Notes: generated by a model from the letters alone, not told the origin. A stretch of 64,000 nt of DNA from Mobilicoccus caccae (GCF_030161635.1 NZ_BSUO01000001.1:1407199-1471198), one strand, 5' to 3'; positions 8,223 to 18,277 are shown, counted from the first letter of the stretch. A program made the numbers and translations.

Positions 8223-11200
8223 TCACGGGCGGGCGAGGTGGATGAGGGTGGGGGCCTGCCCACGCCTGGCGAGGACGGCTCGGCCCGGCGGCAGCGGCCG
8301 AAGGGCGGCGCCCGGCCACAGGGGTCCCTCTTCGGCGTCGCCCGACAGCAGGACGCCGGGACAGCCGAGTTCCTTGATGCGCTGCAGGACCGGGTCGTAC
8401 AACGCCCGGGCGGCGCCGCCGCAGTGGCGCGCCAGGACGAGGGAGAAGCCGATGTCGGCCCCCGTCGCGAGGAAGGGTTCCAGCGGGGCCAGGGGGTTGA
8501 GCCCGCCGATGACGAGCTCGGCGTCGTCGACCACGAGCAGGATTCGGGACGGTCGCGCGGCCGCGTCCGCCGGCCGGCGCGGGTCGGCGCCGGTGAGGCG
8601 CGCGCTGCGGGTCTCCAGCTCGGTGACCAGCGAAGCGACGAGCGTGTGAGCGCCAGCGGCGTGCGTGACGTAGCCCGCCAGCCGGTCGGCCGGGACGTCG
8701 TCGAGCAGGGTGCGACGGGGGTCGATGACCGCGATCACCGACGTGGGATCGGCCAGCGACTGCTGCACGAGCGACCTGAGCAGGCTGGTCCTGCCACTGC
8801 GCCGATCACCGACGACGAGGAGATGGGGTGCGTCCTCACCGAGGCCCACGGGGCGAAGGTCCTGCTCGGAGACACCGATCCACCACCGCGACGCCGCACG
8901 ATCGGGCAGGTGCAGGTCCGCGAACCGGAGGTCGCGAGGCAGGAGTGCCACGGGCCGTGCCCGGCGCTCGTGCCGGGCCGCGATGCGCCGGTAGGTGGCG
9001 CGCTCGTCGATCCCGTCCCCGGGCAGGACGATCTGAGCAGGCCGGCCGGCATCGACGAGCGCCCGTCCCGGACCCGCGGCGGACAGGTGCGCCGACAGGC
9101 GCCGGTCCACGACGGAGTCCATCGGCTCACCGAGCCGGAGTTCGAGGCGCGTGTGCAACGACGTCTGTAGCGCCGGTCGCAGGTCGTGCCACCGGGAGGC
9201 GGTGAGGACGAGGTGCACGCCGAGGTCGGCGCCGCGCGTCGCGACCGCCACCACCTGCTCGTGCACGTCCTCCGACGCGCGAAGGGTGGTGTAGCCGTCG
9301 ACCAGCAGCAGCAGCTCGGGGCGTTCGGTGGGGCCGGCGGGGCCGGCGTCCGCTCGCAGGTCGATGGTCCGGACCACGTCGGCGAGGATCCGTCGCGTCA
9401 GTTCCTCCTCGCGTCGGCCGGCGACCGACCCGACCTGGGGGAGGTCCTCGAGCGGGCGCAGGCTGTCGCCGTCGAGGTCGACGGCATGGACGAGCAGGTG
9501 CTCGGGGCCGTGCCGCTCCGCCAGGGCGTGGACGAGGGCGCGCAGCGTGCTGGAGCGGCCGCTGTCCGGGCCACCGAGCACGACGAGGTGACTGCTGCCG
9601 CCTCGCAGATCGAGATCCAGTGGGGCGACACGCTGTTCGGCGGGGAGGTCGACCAGGCCGATGCGGGCGACGAAAGGCAGGCTCGCGGCGTCGCCGAGAT
9701 CCGTGAGGCCGTCGAGGTCGCTGCGGACCAGGCGCTCGGGCAGCGGGGGCAACCAGACCGGCCGCGTGCGCTCCGTGGCGGCGGCCATGAGATCCACAGC
9801 GGTGGCCAGCAACGAGCCGGCCCCGGCGGGCGGTGGACCCGGGCGCGTCGACGCCTCCGCCGTGGCGGATGCGCGGGGTCGGTCCGCCGACCCGAACCAG
9901 TCGATCTCCTGCACCCGGTCGGGCAGGACGGGCCGGGGATCGGGAGCCGGCCCGGAGACGTAGGCCGCTTGGAACCGCGTGGTCTCGACCGTGCGGAGGT
10001 ATCCGCCGCCGGGCGTGACGGGCAGTTCGGCCGCCAGCGTGGACCCGATGACGGCGCGGGACTCCTCGGGGGTGAACGTGCGCAGGGCGAAGCGATAGGA
10101 CAGGAACGCCTCCAGCCCGCGCAGCCGACCGTCGTCGAGGCGCTGGGAGGCGAGCAACTGGTGCACCCCGATCGACCGCCCGATCCGCCCGATGGTCGTG
10201 AACAGATCCAGCAGATCGGGTGTGGCGGTAAGGAGTTCGGCGAACTCATCGACGACGACCAGCAGATGGGGCAGGGGCTGGTCGACCTCACCGCGGCGCC
10301 GGGCCTCGCGATGGGCGTAGACGTCGCTGAGTCGGCCGGAGTCGTGCAGCACCTGTTGGCGGCGGGTGATCTCACCGGAGAGGGCCGTGTGCATCCGGTC
10401 GACGAGGCCGAGGTCGTCCCCGAGGTTGGTCACGACGCCGGCCACGTGGGGGAGTCGTTCGAGCCCCGCGAAGGTCGCGCCGCCCTTGTAGTCCACGAGC
10501 ACGAAGGCCAGGTCGTCGGGGTGGTGGGTGGCGGCCAGCCCGAGGACGATGCTGCGCAGCAGTTCGGACTTGCCCGAGCCGGTCGCGCCGACGAGAAGGC
10601 CGTGCGGACCGACACCGCCGTGACCGGACTCCTTGAGGTCGAGCCTGACCTCCTCACCGTCGGCGTCGCAGCCGACGGGCACCGTGAGCAGGTCCGGCGG
10701 CGCGCCGGGCCGCCAGGAGCGTGCGGGGTCGAAGTCCTCGAGCCGGTCGACACCGAGGACTCTGGCCGGCGCGAGGACCCCGGTCGTCGCGGCGACCCGG
10801 TCGTCGCCCCCGTGCCGTGCCGCGACGGCGCGCGTCGTGGACTCCGCGAATCCCGCGTCCACGACGTCGGGCCGCCCGGAGGCGTACTCCACGCCGTCGC
10901 GACTCAGCTGCACGGCAGCTCCGCCCGGTGCCACGGCCACCTCGATGCCGACACCCTCCTCCTCGGCGCCGGACAGGCGGATCAGGCAGGTGCCCTCGCC
11001 CGCCACCGTGATCTGCTCGCCCTCGACGACGAGAAGGTGACCGATGACGGGGCGACCGTCGGGGCGGGTCCCGTATCCGGTCTGCTCCGGTGGCTGCAGG
11101 TCGGGACCGATGCGGGTGGTGCCGTCGGGGCCCTGCAGGTGCGGCAGCCACCGTGCCCAGGCGTACTCCCGGGGCTCGTGCGTGAGGACCGTGAGCCGGA

Positions 11201-11897
11201 GACTCTCCGGCGGAAGCGCGGCGGCGGCCTGGAGCAGGACCCCGCGGATCACGGCCCGCGTGTCCGCGAGGTCGCCGAGCAGGTGGATGCGGGCGTCGGT
11301 CAGATCGAGGAGGAGCGGGGCCGACGGCAGGACGCGGTAGGCGTGGGCGAGGGATTCCATCGCCCGGTTGGTCACCGGATCGCCCTCGGCCTCCGGGAGG
11401 TCGATGCGCACCGGATGCGGCAGGGCTCCCGCGCCGATCCGGATCCGGCTCGACTCGGGAGCCGTCCGTGAACGCGGACAGACCGTGCCGGAGAGGACGC
11501 GGCCGAACAGGGCGACCGGGTCGGGATGCAGGTCGTCGTCGTGGCGGCGTTGACGCCGCGTCTCCTCGCGGATCTCGCCCCGCACGTCGGTGAGGCCCTC
11601 CAGGTACTGCTCCCGGGCCTGGACGAAACGCCGCCGCGGCCCGAACCGGGTCGTCACCGCCATCCCGATCGCTCCGCCGACCGTGACGACCAGCATGATC
11701 ATCCCGGCGATCAGCATCAGCGCATTGCGTCCGGCGATGAGGAACAGCACCATCCCCAGGCCACCCATCGCGGGCAGGACCACCTGGAGCAGCCCGCCGA
11801 CCGCCGTCGGGTCGGGAGCGGCGGGCGGGCGGGGGAGCACCTGGACGCGGGGAGCGGGCGCAGGACTCGCCCGGCGTGGGCGGGACGTGGTCGTCAT
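8223..11897 (-). CDS. eccC: Type VII secretion ATPase EccC (EccCa-EccCb fused)
   Basis: 1224 aa FtsK/SpoIIIE-type motor that recognises and drives export of WXG100 substrates. The start ATG at 11897 follows AAGGAG. Two membrane helices lie near residues 33-75 (LQVVLPAMGGLGMVLFLI and the next). Three ATPase modules follow. Module 1 has a full Walker A (GATGSGKS, about 436) and Walker B (LLVVVDEFAE, about 549). Modules 2 (GGPDSGRSS, about 774) and 3 (GDRRSGRTS, about 1029) have arginine in place of the Walker lysine. This agrees with known EccC proteins, in which the first ATPase is the main hydrolase and the later ones bind substrate. It belongs with the WXG100 pair and EccD nearby. Confidence 0.96.
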   Translation of the reverse strand: MTTTSRPRRASPAPAPRVQVLPRPPAAPDPTAVGGLLQVVLPAMGGLGMVLFLIAGRNALMLIAGMIMLVVTVGGAIGMAVTTRFGPRRRFVQAREQYLEGLTDVRGEIREETRRQRRHDDDLHPDPVALFGRVLSGTVCPRSRTAPESSRIRIGAGALPHPVRIDLPEAEGDPVTNRAMESLAHAYRVLPSAPLLLDLTDARIHLLGDLADTRAVIRGVLLQAAAALPPESLRLTVLTHEPREYAWARWLPHLQGPDGTTRIGPDLQPPEQTGYGTRPDGRPVIGHLLVVEGEQITVAGEGTCLIRLSGAEEEGVGIEVAVAPGGAAVQLSRDGVEYASGRPDVVDAGFAESTTRAVAARHGGDDRVAATTGVLAPARVLGVDRLEDFDPARSWRPGAPPDLLTVPVGCDADGEEVRLDLKESGHGGVGPHGLLVGATGSGKSELLRSIVLGLAATHHPDDLAFVLVDYKGGATFAGLERLPHVAGVVTNLGDDLGLVDRMHTALSGEITRRQQVLHDSGRLSDVYAHREARRRGEVDQPLPHLLVVVDEFAELLTATPDLLDLFTTIGRIGRSIGVHQLLASQRLDDGRLRGLEAFLSYRFALRTFTPEESRAVIGSTLAAELPVTPGGGYLRTVETTRFQAAYVSGPAPDPRPVLPDRVQEIDWFGSADRPRASATAEASTRPGPPPAGAGSLLATAVDLMAAATERTRPVWLPPLPERLVRSDLDGLTDLGDAASLPFVARIGLVDLPAEQRVAPLDLDLRGGSSHLVVLGGPDSGRSSTLRALVHALAERHGPEHLLVHAVDLDGDSLRPLEDLPQVGSVAGRREEELTRRILADVVRTIDLRADAGPAGPTERPELLLLVDGYTTLRASEDVHEQVVAVATRGADLGVHLVLTASRWHDLRPALQTSLHTRLELRLGEPMDSVVDRRLSAHLSAAGPGRALVDAGRPAQIVLPGDGIDERATYRRIAARHERRARPVALLPRDLRFADLHLPDRAASRWWIGVSEQDLRPVGLGEDAPHLLVVGDRRSGRTSLLRSLVQQSLADPTSVIAVIDPRRTLLDDVPADRLAGYVTHAAGAHTLVASLVTELETRSARLTGADPRRPADAAARPSRILLVVDDAELVIGGLNPLAPLEPFLATGADIGFSLVLARHCGGAARALYDPVLQRIKELGCPGVLLSGDAEEGPLWPGAALRPLPPGRAVLARRGQAPTLIHLARP

Positions 11898-11945
11898 GGC
11901 CTCTCCTTCGATCGGGATCCCCACCCTGGTCCCGCTGCGGCCTCG

Positions 11946-11958
11946 CGTGGTCACCACG
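11946..11958. promoter_or_regulatory. Palindrome in the eccC/eccD divergent promoter region
   Basis: CGTGGT-C-ACCACG, a perfect 6-1-6 palindrome in the 112-bp gap between the oppositely transcribed eccC and eccD. A TACGCT -10-like hexamer lies just downstream on the plus strand. Its position would allow one regulator to control both genes, but chance is possible for so short a site. Confidence 0.3.
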
Positions 11959-12009
11959 TCGCCGGAGCCTGGGGATACGCTCGCGTCCTCCACGACGAAG
12001 GCCACACAC

Positions 12010-13322
12010 ATGTCCGATGCGATCCGCCGCTGCGTGCGGCTCACCGTCCTCAGCCCCACGGGCCACACCGATCTCGCCGTCGCCGACGACGTGGTCGGCG
12101 CCGAGGTCGTCCGCCTCGTCGTCGCAGGTCATGACCGTGATGCGTCCTCCACCGGGTGGGAACTGCTCCACCCGACGCGAGGGGTGCTGCCGCTGGAGCG
12201 GACCCTGGGCCACGAGCGCCCCCTCACCGACGGTGACGTGCTCCTGCTGCGTCCTCGCACCGCCGTCGAGGCGTCGCCGCCTGTGGACGACGTCGCGGAA
12301 CACGCCCGCGCTGCCGGTGGGCCGGCGCGACCCGGCCTGGGCGGAGTGATCACCACCGTGCTCGCGGTGCTCATCGCCCCCAGCGCCACGGTGGTCGTCC
12401 GGACGGGGCGGGAGGAGGAACTGATCCTCGCGGTGACGGCCATGGTCATCGGTCTGGCGGCACCGTTCCTCACCCGCGGGCGGACGGTCGCCGCGATGGC
12501 CGGAGCAGCGGCCCTTCCCGCCGTCGCGGTCTCGGCCTGGTCGGCGGCCCAGGCGATCGGTGCCGGCGTGGGGACGGCGGCCCTGGCGGCGATCGGGGGA
12601 GCCCTGGCGGTCGCCGTCGTCGCCCTCGCCACGGTGCCCGGTCGGTGGTGGCGACCGGCGGTCGTCGCCCTGGGCAGCCTGTTCGCGGTGTCGGGCGTGC
12701 ATGCGGCGGCCACGCTGACGGTGCACGACGAACCTCGCGCGGCGGCACTGGCCGCGACCGCTGCCGTCTGCGTCCTCGCGGCCGGACCACGGATCTCGCT
12801 GGCGACCTCGGGGCTGGGACGGCTGGACGACCGGGTCGCCGCGGGTGAGCAGGTTCGCGAGGACCGGGTGCGCGAGGCGGTGGACCGCGCCTCGGACGAC
12901 CTGGCCGCGATCACTCTCGTCGTGGGCGTGGCGGTCGTCGCGCTCGCCGGTCCCCTCGCGACCGCGGGTGCGTTCGGTGGCCTGCTGGCCCTGACGATCG
13001 CCGCCCTGACGGGGGCACGGGCCAGAGCGATGGTGCGTCCGATCCACGTCGTCCCCCTCGTGTTGGGAGCCGGGCTGGCCGCCGCGCACGTCCTGGTCGT
13101 GTCGGTCGCCGGCGAGGACACCCGGGCCGTCCCGGTGCTCGTCGTGGCGCTGACGGTGCTGGTCGTGCTGCTGGCCACGGCGACCGAGCGGGGGTGACGC
13201 CCGTGACGGCGGGGCGGACACGGCGACTGGTGGACGTGGTGGAACACCTGGCCGTGATCCTCGTGCCGCTGCTGCTCGCGGGCGTCTTCGACCTCTACCG
13301 CGGGGTCTGGGAGAAGTTCTGA
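12010..13322 (+). CDS. eccD: Type VII secretion membrane protein EccD, frame broken once
   Basis: 437 aa with one base restored. The ATG at 12010 has GAAGG about 9 bases upstream. The first roughly 85 residues look like the ubiquitin-like (YukD-type) domain (RLTVLSPTGHTDLAVADD). A series of membrane helices follows, as in the EccD channel of ESX systems. The first frame stops at 13197 just after the G5 run 13190-13194. Adding one G continues into ERG-VTPVTAGRTRRLVDVVEHLAVILVPLLL and the last helix, a typical EccD ending, with stop at 13322. It is divergent from eccC and convergent with the EccB-like gene, with which it overlaps by 28 bases. Confidence 0.86.
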
Positions 13323-13729
13323 GCCATCGGGCCGTAGGGCCGGGCCTCACCGAACGACTCCGCCGGTGACGTCGTCGGCGACGGGGGAACGGGCGCCGGC
13401 GACGTCGAGGGCGAAGTGTGCGCGGACGGCTGGGCGCCGGTCGGGGCGAACGGGCTCCCCGTCGAAGGCAGATGCCGTTGCACGGTGGCCCCGACCGCGG
13501 TCCCACCGAGGGCGACCGCGGCGAGCAGCAACCCGCCGACGGCATGACGCCAGGTCGGGCCGGAGCGGGCCGGGGCCTCACCGCGACCGAGGGCGCCCGA
13601 GAGGCGACCTCGCCGGATCCGGTGGTCCTCGAGGAGGTCGCGGTCGGGCAGTGTCCGGGTGGTCAGGGCCGCGCCCTCGGCACCCGAAGGTGCCGAGGGC
13701 GCGGATGTCGCCGAGGTCGATGCGGGCAT
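13295..13729 (-). CDS. Short EccB-like membrane-anchored protein of the type VII locus
   Basis: 144 aa. The start ATG lies 4 bases after the upstream WXG100 stop. A cytoplasmic part with DLLEDHRIRRGRLSGALGRGEA precedes one membrane helix (HAVGGLLLAAVALGGTAVGATV), then a Pro/Ser/Thr-rich outside tail. The N-terminal layout resembles that of EccB, but the large periplasmic domain of EccB is absent, so it is at most a cut-down EccB or an unrelated anchor in the same place. Operon position directly after the WXG100 genes supports a role in the apparatus. Confidence 0.65.
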   Translation of the reverse strand: MPASTSATSAPSAPSGAEGAALTTRTLPDRDLLEDHRIRRGRLSGALGRGEAPARSGPTWRHAVGGLLLAAVALGGTAVGATVQRHLPSTGSPFAPTGAQPSAHTSPSTSPAPVPPSPTTSPAESFGEARPYGPMAQNFSQTPR

Positions 13730-13733
13730 ACCC

Positions 13734-14021
13734 TCACCCGGCCAGGGTGGACCTGACCCGCGCGCGCATGGTCTCCACGGACTCGGTGTTGGTGCCGAGG
13801 GCGAGGGTGATGCGCGTGAGGATCTCGTGGATCTCTCCGGCGGCGCCGTCCCAGCGACGTTGGATGTCCTGGTAGACGGCCTGCTCATCGCCTTCCCAGC
13901 CGGCGCAGACCGCGGCGACGTAGGAGGACAGTTCGGTCAGGGTCTGCTGCAGTCCGGTTGCGGTGGAACGCAGTTGAGCCTCGGCGTCGCGGGCGACGGA
14001 GGAGTCGTAGCTGATGATCAT
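13734..14021 (-). CDS. WXG100 family type VII secretion protein (second of pair)
   Basis: 95 aa, the usual size for ESAT-6/CFP-10-like proteins. The start ATG at 14021 follows GAGGAG. Two predicted helices are joined by the WXG turn (CAGWEGDEQAVYQDI). No clear C-terminal YxxxD/E signal is seen, as expected for the partner that is exported with a signal-bearing mate. It lies 10 bases after the first WXG100 gene and is probably co-transcribed and forms a heterodimer with it. Confidence 0.92.
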   Translation of the reverse strand: MIISYDSSVARDAEAQLRSTATGLQQTLTELSSYVAAVCAGWEGDEQAVYQDIQRRWDGAAGEIHEILTRITLALGTNTESVETMRARVRSTLAG

Positions 14022-14031
14022 GTCGGTCTCC

Positions 14032-14373
14032 TCAGCCTCGGAACGATCCCGCGGACCAGTCCACGGACTGGCCGACGTGACGCAGGGCGGAGGCCTGGTC
14101 GGCCTCACCCGTGTCGTAGACGGTCGCCGAGGTGGCCACCCTCCCACGGATGTCCTCCAGGGCCCGGTTGAGTTCGGAGGCCGCCTTCTGCCACCGCGTC
14201 TGCACGTCGGTGAAGGAGGCGAAGGAGGCTCCGCGCCAGGCGCCGGGCAGCGCGGCCAGGGACGCGCTGAACTGCGTGAGCGCGGCGTTCATGGCCTGAT
14301 GCGTGGTGTCGAGGTTGCCCGCATGGCGCGCGATCGCGCCGTCGGTGACGGAGTATCTGCTGGACGTGCTCAT
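14032..14373 (-). CDS. WXG100 family type VII secretion protein (first of pair)
   Basis: 113 aa. The start ATG at 14373 is preceded by GGAGG. Helix-WXG-helix layout with the turn PGAWRGASFASF. The C-terminal part has YDTGE, which fits the YxxxD/E export signal read by EccC. It is the first gene of the minus-strand run and the probable signal-bearing member of the heterodimer. Confidence 0.92.
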   Translation of the reverse strand: MSTSSRYSVTDGAIARHAGNLDTTHQAMNAALTQFSASLAALPGAWRGASFASFTDVQTRWQKAASELNRALEDIRGRVATSATVYDTGEADQASALRHVGQSVDWSAGSFRG

Positions 14374-14607
14374 TCTCGGTCCTCCAGGTGAGGTGATGGG
14401 TGGTGCCTCGACGCTAGGAACATCCGCGCACCCGGACACCGTCGTGTGGCGCACCTGTGGACGAGTGAGCGCCGCGGGGGCAGGTCGCCGATTCCTGTGG
14501 AGAACGGGGCCTCTGGGCAAAGCCCGGGCAAACTCCCGGTCAGAACTGGGATAACACTGAGGTCACGGAATGGACACGGACAGATCACGTCGTGCAGCCT
14601 TCAGGCC

Positions 14608-15153
14608 ATGAGTCGCTTTCCCCTGAGCGGTCTCGCCCGTCCCTCCGTCATCGCTGCGGCCTGCGCCGCAGCGATCGCCGCCGGAACGGGTGTGGCCACA
14701 GCCGCCCCTGCCAACGCCCACCCCGCGCCCCGCGTCGGAACGTTCTCCACCCACGTGCAGAACGCGCAAGGCCTCGCGATGTCCTGCCGCCTGTCCACCG
14801 GGCCGGGCACCTCCGGTCTCCAGTCCTGGCCCGCCGCCGTCCGTGCCCGCATCGCCGCCGAGTTCGGCATGACGAACATCGGTGGCCACCGGCCGGGCAG
14901 CGGTCGTAGCGACCACCACACCGGTCACGCCATCGACGTCATGGTGCGTGGCGAGAAGGGCACGGAGATCGCGAATTGGGTCCGCGCGAACGCGCGCGGG
15001 CTCAACGTCAAGTACGTCATCTGGGAGCAGGGCTACTGGCAGCCCGGCATGTCGGGCTACCGCCCGATGGAGGACCGCGGCGGTGATACCGCGAACCACT
15101 ACGACCACGTGCACATCTCGTTCAAGCAGGGCGCGGGCAGCTGCCCCTCCTGA
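14608..15153 (+). CDS. Secreted VldE-like (ARB_07466-type C-terminal domain) protein
   Basis: 181 aa. Signal peptide about 1-38 (VIAAACAAAIAAGTGVATAAPANA). The mature domain carries RSDHHTGHAIDVM, NVKYVIWEQGYWQPGM, RPMEDRGGDTANHYDHVHIS. These histidine and aspartate motifs are those of a widespread actinobacterial exported domain with a fold like D-Ala-D-Ala peptidases; the His/Asp set may bind zinc. I infer a wall-active role, which is not proved. The ATG at 14608 lacks a strong ribosome site. It is divergent from the WXG100 operon across a 234-bp gap. Confidence 0.82.
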   Translation: MSRFPLSGLARPSVIAAACAAAIAAGTGVATAAPANAHPAPRVGTFSTHVQNAQGLAMSCRLSTGPGTSGLQSWPAAVRARIAAEFGMTNIGGHRPGSGRSDHHTGHAIDVMVRGEKGTEIANWVRANARGLNVKYVIWEQGYWQPGMSGYRPMEDRGGDTANHYDHVHISFKQGAGSCPS

Positions 15154-15171
15154 TCCTTCTCGACCTTTCAT

Positions 15172-15201
15172 GGGTGAGTCGCGCGATCGCGCATCTCACC
15201 C
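15172..15201 (+). terminator. Hairpin after the VldE-like gene
   Basis: GGGTGAG pairs with CTCACCC around a self-complementary GCGCGATCGCGC core. It lies 18 bases after the stop and ahead of the stronger hairpin at 15212. It has no T-tract, so it may be part of a two-hairpin terminator. Confidence 0.45.
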
Positions 15202-15211
15202 GACGCACGAC

Positions 15212-15241
15212 AGGAGCGGCCCGCATCAGCGGGCCGCTCCT
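15212..15241. terminator. Rho-independent type terminator between convergent genes
   Basis: AGGAGCGGCCCGC and GCGGGCCGCTCCT form a 13-bp perfect stem with loop ATCA, followed by a short CTCGT tract. It lies between the convergent VldE-like gene and the small gene at 15271. Confidence 0.8.
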
Positions 15242-15270
15242 CTCGTATGTGACTGCGCGTGGCAGACGCC

Positions 15271-15534
15271 TCAGGCGTCGGCGAGCGTGAGACCGATCGT
15301 CGACAACAGCTCGTACGGCGGGATCTTCGTGCCGCCGGAGGCGATCGCGAGAAGCGCCGAGGCGAGGCTCGCCATGGCCGAGGTGAGGATCAGCGGGTCC
15401 TGCTCGCCCATCTCGTCGCGCAGGACGTCGACGTACTCGTTGACCGTGCAACCGCCGTCCATGCTCTGCAGACGTGCGGTCAGGATGGCCATGGCGCTCT
15501 GCATTCCCGGCGCCGGCATCGTGTTCTCGTTCAT
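15271..15534 (-). CDS. Small hypothetical protein
   Basis: 87 aa. The start ATG at 15534 follows a GGGAGGGG ribosome site; the longer frame upstream to 16011 is out of character and rejected. The protein is soluble and helical (MQSAMAILTARLQSM, EYVDVLRDEMGEQDPLILTSAMASLASALLAI) with one hydrophobic stretch near residues 53-66. I do not recognise the family. Function unknown. Confidence 0.65.
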   Translation of the reverse strand: MNENTMPAPGMQSAMAILTARLQSMDGGCTVNEYVDVLRDEMGEQDPLILTSAMASLASALLAIASGGTKIPPYELLSTIGLTLADA

Positions 15535-15960
15535 GTGCTCTTCCCCTCCCGGTTCGGGCTTTCCGTTCCCCAGCGGTCGCAGCCTTCTGCGTCGCCCGTC
15601 GTCGATGAGTGAACCGTACGTCTTGATCACCTGTCCAGTATGGGGGTGAGGTTTTGAATGCATCCGGACGTCCGACCAGGTCAGCCGTCCAGTCGGCCGC
15701 ATGGCACCCATCGCTTCGCGGGGGAGGTGCGGGGGAAGGCCCGCCCCGACGCCATGCCGAATCTTGACGAAATCATGGGTTGGAACCTTCGGGGGCCTGG
15801 GGCACAATGAAACGACATCGGTGGCATTTCTGCCGCCGATCTCGACATAAGCGGCCGTCGTGGTCGTCCATATCGTCATCGGTGATCCGGTCGCCCAGAT
15901 CATCCACCACCTGCACCCGAGGTCGTTGGGGAAGACGTCCCTCACACGCAGGAGGTTCGA
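15535..15960. other. 426-bp intergenic region without a gene
   Basis: No reading frame here has a plausible start, ribosome site and composition. The only signal I can support is the promoter at 15780-15808, with a leader of about 145 nt before the DUF3145 gene. Confidence 0.55.
15780..15808 (+). promoter_or_regulatory. Putative sigma-70-type promoter for the DUF3145 gene
   Basis: TTGGAA at 15780-15785, a 17-bp spacer, then CACAAT at 15803-15808. Four of six and five of six matches to TTGACA/TATAAT-type boxes (CACAAT versus TACAAT). It faces the DUF3145 gene at 15961. Confidence 0.45.
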
Positions 15961-16470
15961 ATGTCGGTCGCACCGTCGACGCTGATGACCACCGGGATGG
16001 TGTTCGTGCACTCATCTCCGGTGGCGCTGTGCCCGCACATCGGGTGGGCACTCGAAACCGTGCTGGGTCAGCCCGTCCGTCTGGACTGGCAACCCCAGCC
16101 ACTCGGTCGTTCGCTCATGCGCGCCCAGTTCGCCTGGGGCGGTGAAGCAGGAACGGGCGCGCGCCTGGCCAGCGGTATGCGCGGCTGGGAGAGCGTGCGC
16201 TTCGAGGTGACCGAGGACGCCAGCCCGGGCTGTGACGGCTCTCGCTGGACCCACACTCCGAGCCTGGGTATCCACCACACCTGGCTGGCGGCCAACGGCG
16301 ACGCGGTCGTCAACGAGGATCGCCTTCGCGCCGTGTTGCGCACCACCGACGGCGCCGGGCTGCGTGCCGAGCTCGATCGCGCACTAGGCACGGCGTGGGA
16401 CGCCGAACTCGACCCCTTCCGCCACGCGGGCGACGGCGCCCCGACGAGGTGGCTGTACAGGGTCAGCTGA
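15961..16470 (+). CDS. DUF3145 family protein
   Basis: 169 aa. AGGAGG lies 6 bases before the ATG. Matches the actinobacterial DUF3145 family through MVFVHSSPVALCPHIGWAL, PVRLDWQPQP, RFEVTEDASPGCDGSRW, NEDRLRAVL and the end DPFRHAGDGAPTRWLYRV. The function is unknown. In Streptomyces the same family sits beside the fabD-fabH-acpP-fabF cluster, as here, where it converges on fabF. This suggests a link to lipid metabolism, by context only. Confidence 0.93.
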   Translation: MSVAPSTLMTTGMVFVHSSPVALCPHIGWALETVLGQPVRLDWQPQPLGRSLMRAQFAWGGEAGTGARLASGMRGWESVRFEVTEDASPGCDGSRWTHTPSLGIHHTWLAANGDAVVNEDRLRAVLRTTDGAGLRAELDRALGTAWDAELDPFRHAGDGAPTRWLYRVS

Positions 16471-16601
16471 CTCTTCCTCGGCGCCTTGGGGGCGCCGGGA
16501 GGACGGTGTGCGTCGGAACTGCGTGCAACGCACATCGGTCGTCGTCGGAGAACAGGTTCGTGGGGATGGAACCGGTCCTTCGGCGACAGTGGCTCGAACG
16601 T

Positions 16602-16647
16602 CGAAGGACCGGCCGAACCCTTTCGGGGGTGTTCGGCCGGTCCTTCG
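16602..16647. terminator. Bidirectional terminator between DUF3145 and fabF
   Basis: A perfect 17-bp stem: CGAAGGACCGGCCGAAC (16602-16618) with GTTCGGCCGGTCCTTCG (16631-16647), loop of 12 bases, then TCTTG on the plus strand. It is placed between convergent genes and able to serve both. Confidence 0.85.
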
Positions 16648-16677
16648 TCTTGCCGTCAGGGCCTGCTCGGCGCCTGG

Positions 16678-17928
<1,251 letters not shown>

Positions 17929-18034
17929 GGGCGGTTCCTCCTGCATGGAGCTCTCTGTGGGGTCGTCGGTCGACGACTGTGGGCCATCGGTGACGGCGGG
18001 GGTGGGTGCGGCCCGCGGGCCGCACCCGGGTGGA

Positions 18035-18277
18035 TCAGGACGCGTTCTTGATGAAGTCGACGGCGTCCTGGACGGTGCGCAGGTCCTTGACCGACTCGTC
18101 CGGGATCTTGACGCCGAACTTGTCCTCGGCCTCGACGACGATCTGCATCATCGAGAGGGAGTCGATGTCGAGGTCCTCCTGGAAGGACTTGCTGGGCTCG
18201 ACGGCCTCGGCCTCGATCCCGGTCTCGGTGTTGATGATCTCGGCCAGGCCGGCGAGGATCTCCTGATCGGATGCCAT
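18035..18277 (-). CDS. acpP: Acyl carrier protein
   Basis: 80 aa acidic protein that carries growing acyl chains on phosphopantetheine. The attachment serine is in DLDIDSLSMMQIVVEAEDKFG. The start ATG at 18277 follows AAGGAG. It lies between fabH and fabF in the conserved actinobacterial order, and its length is normal for the family. Confidence 0.97.
   Translation of the reverse strand: MASDQEILAGLAEIINTETGIEAEAVEPSKSFQEDLDIDSLSMMQIVVEAEDKFGVKIPDESVKDLRTVQDAVDFIKNAS

Noticed and set aside
9186..11471. 761-codon open frame on the plus strand opposite eccC
   Set aside because: It is a shadow of the eccC codon pattern: no family motifs, no ribosome site, and eccC on the other strand is unmistakable.
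15535..16011. N-terminal extension of the small gene at 15271
   Set aside because: Composition is unlike protein, and a good ribosome site sits at the internal ATG at 15534.
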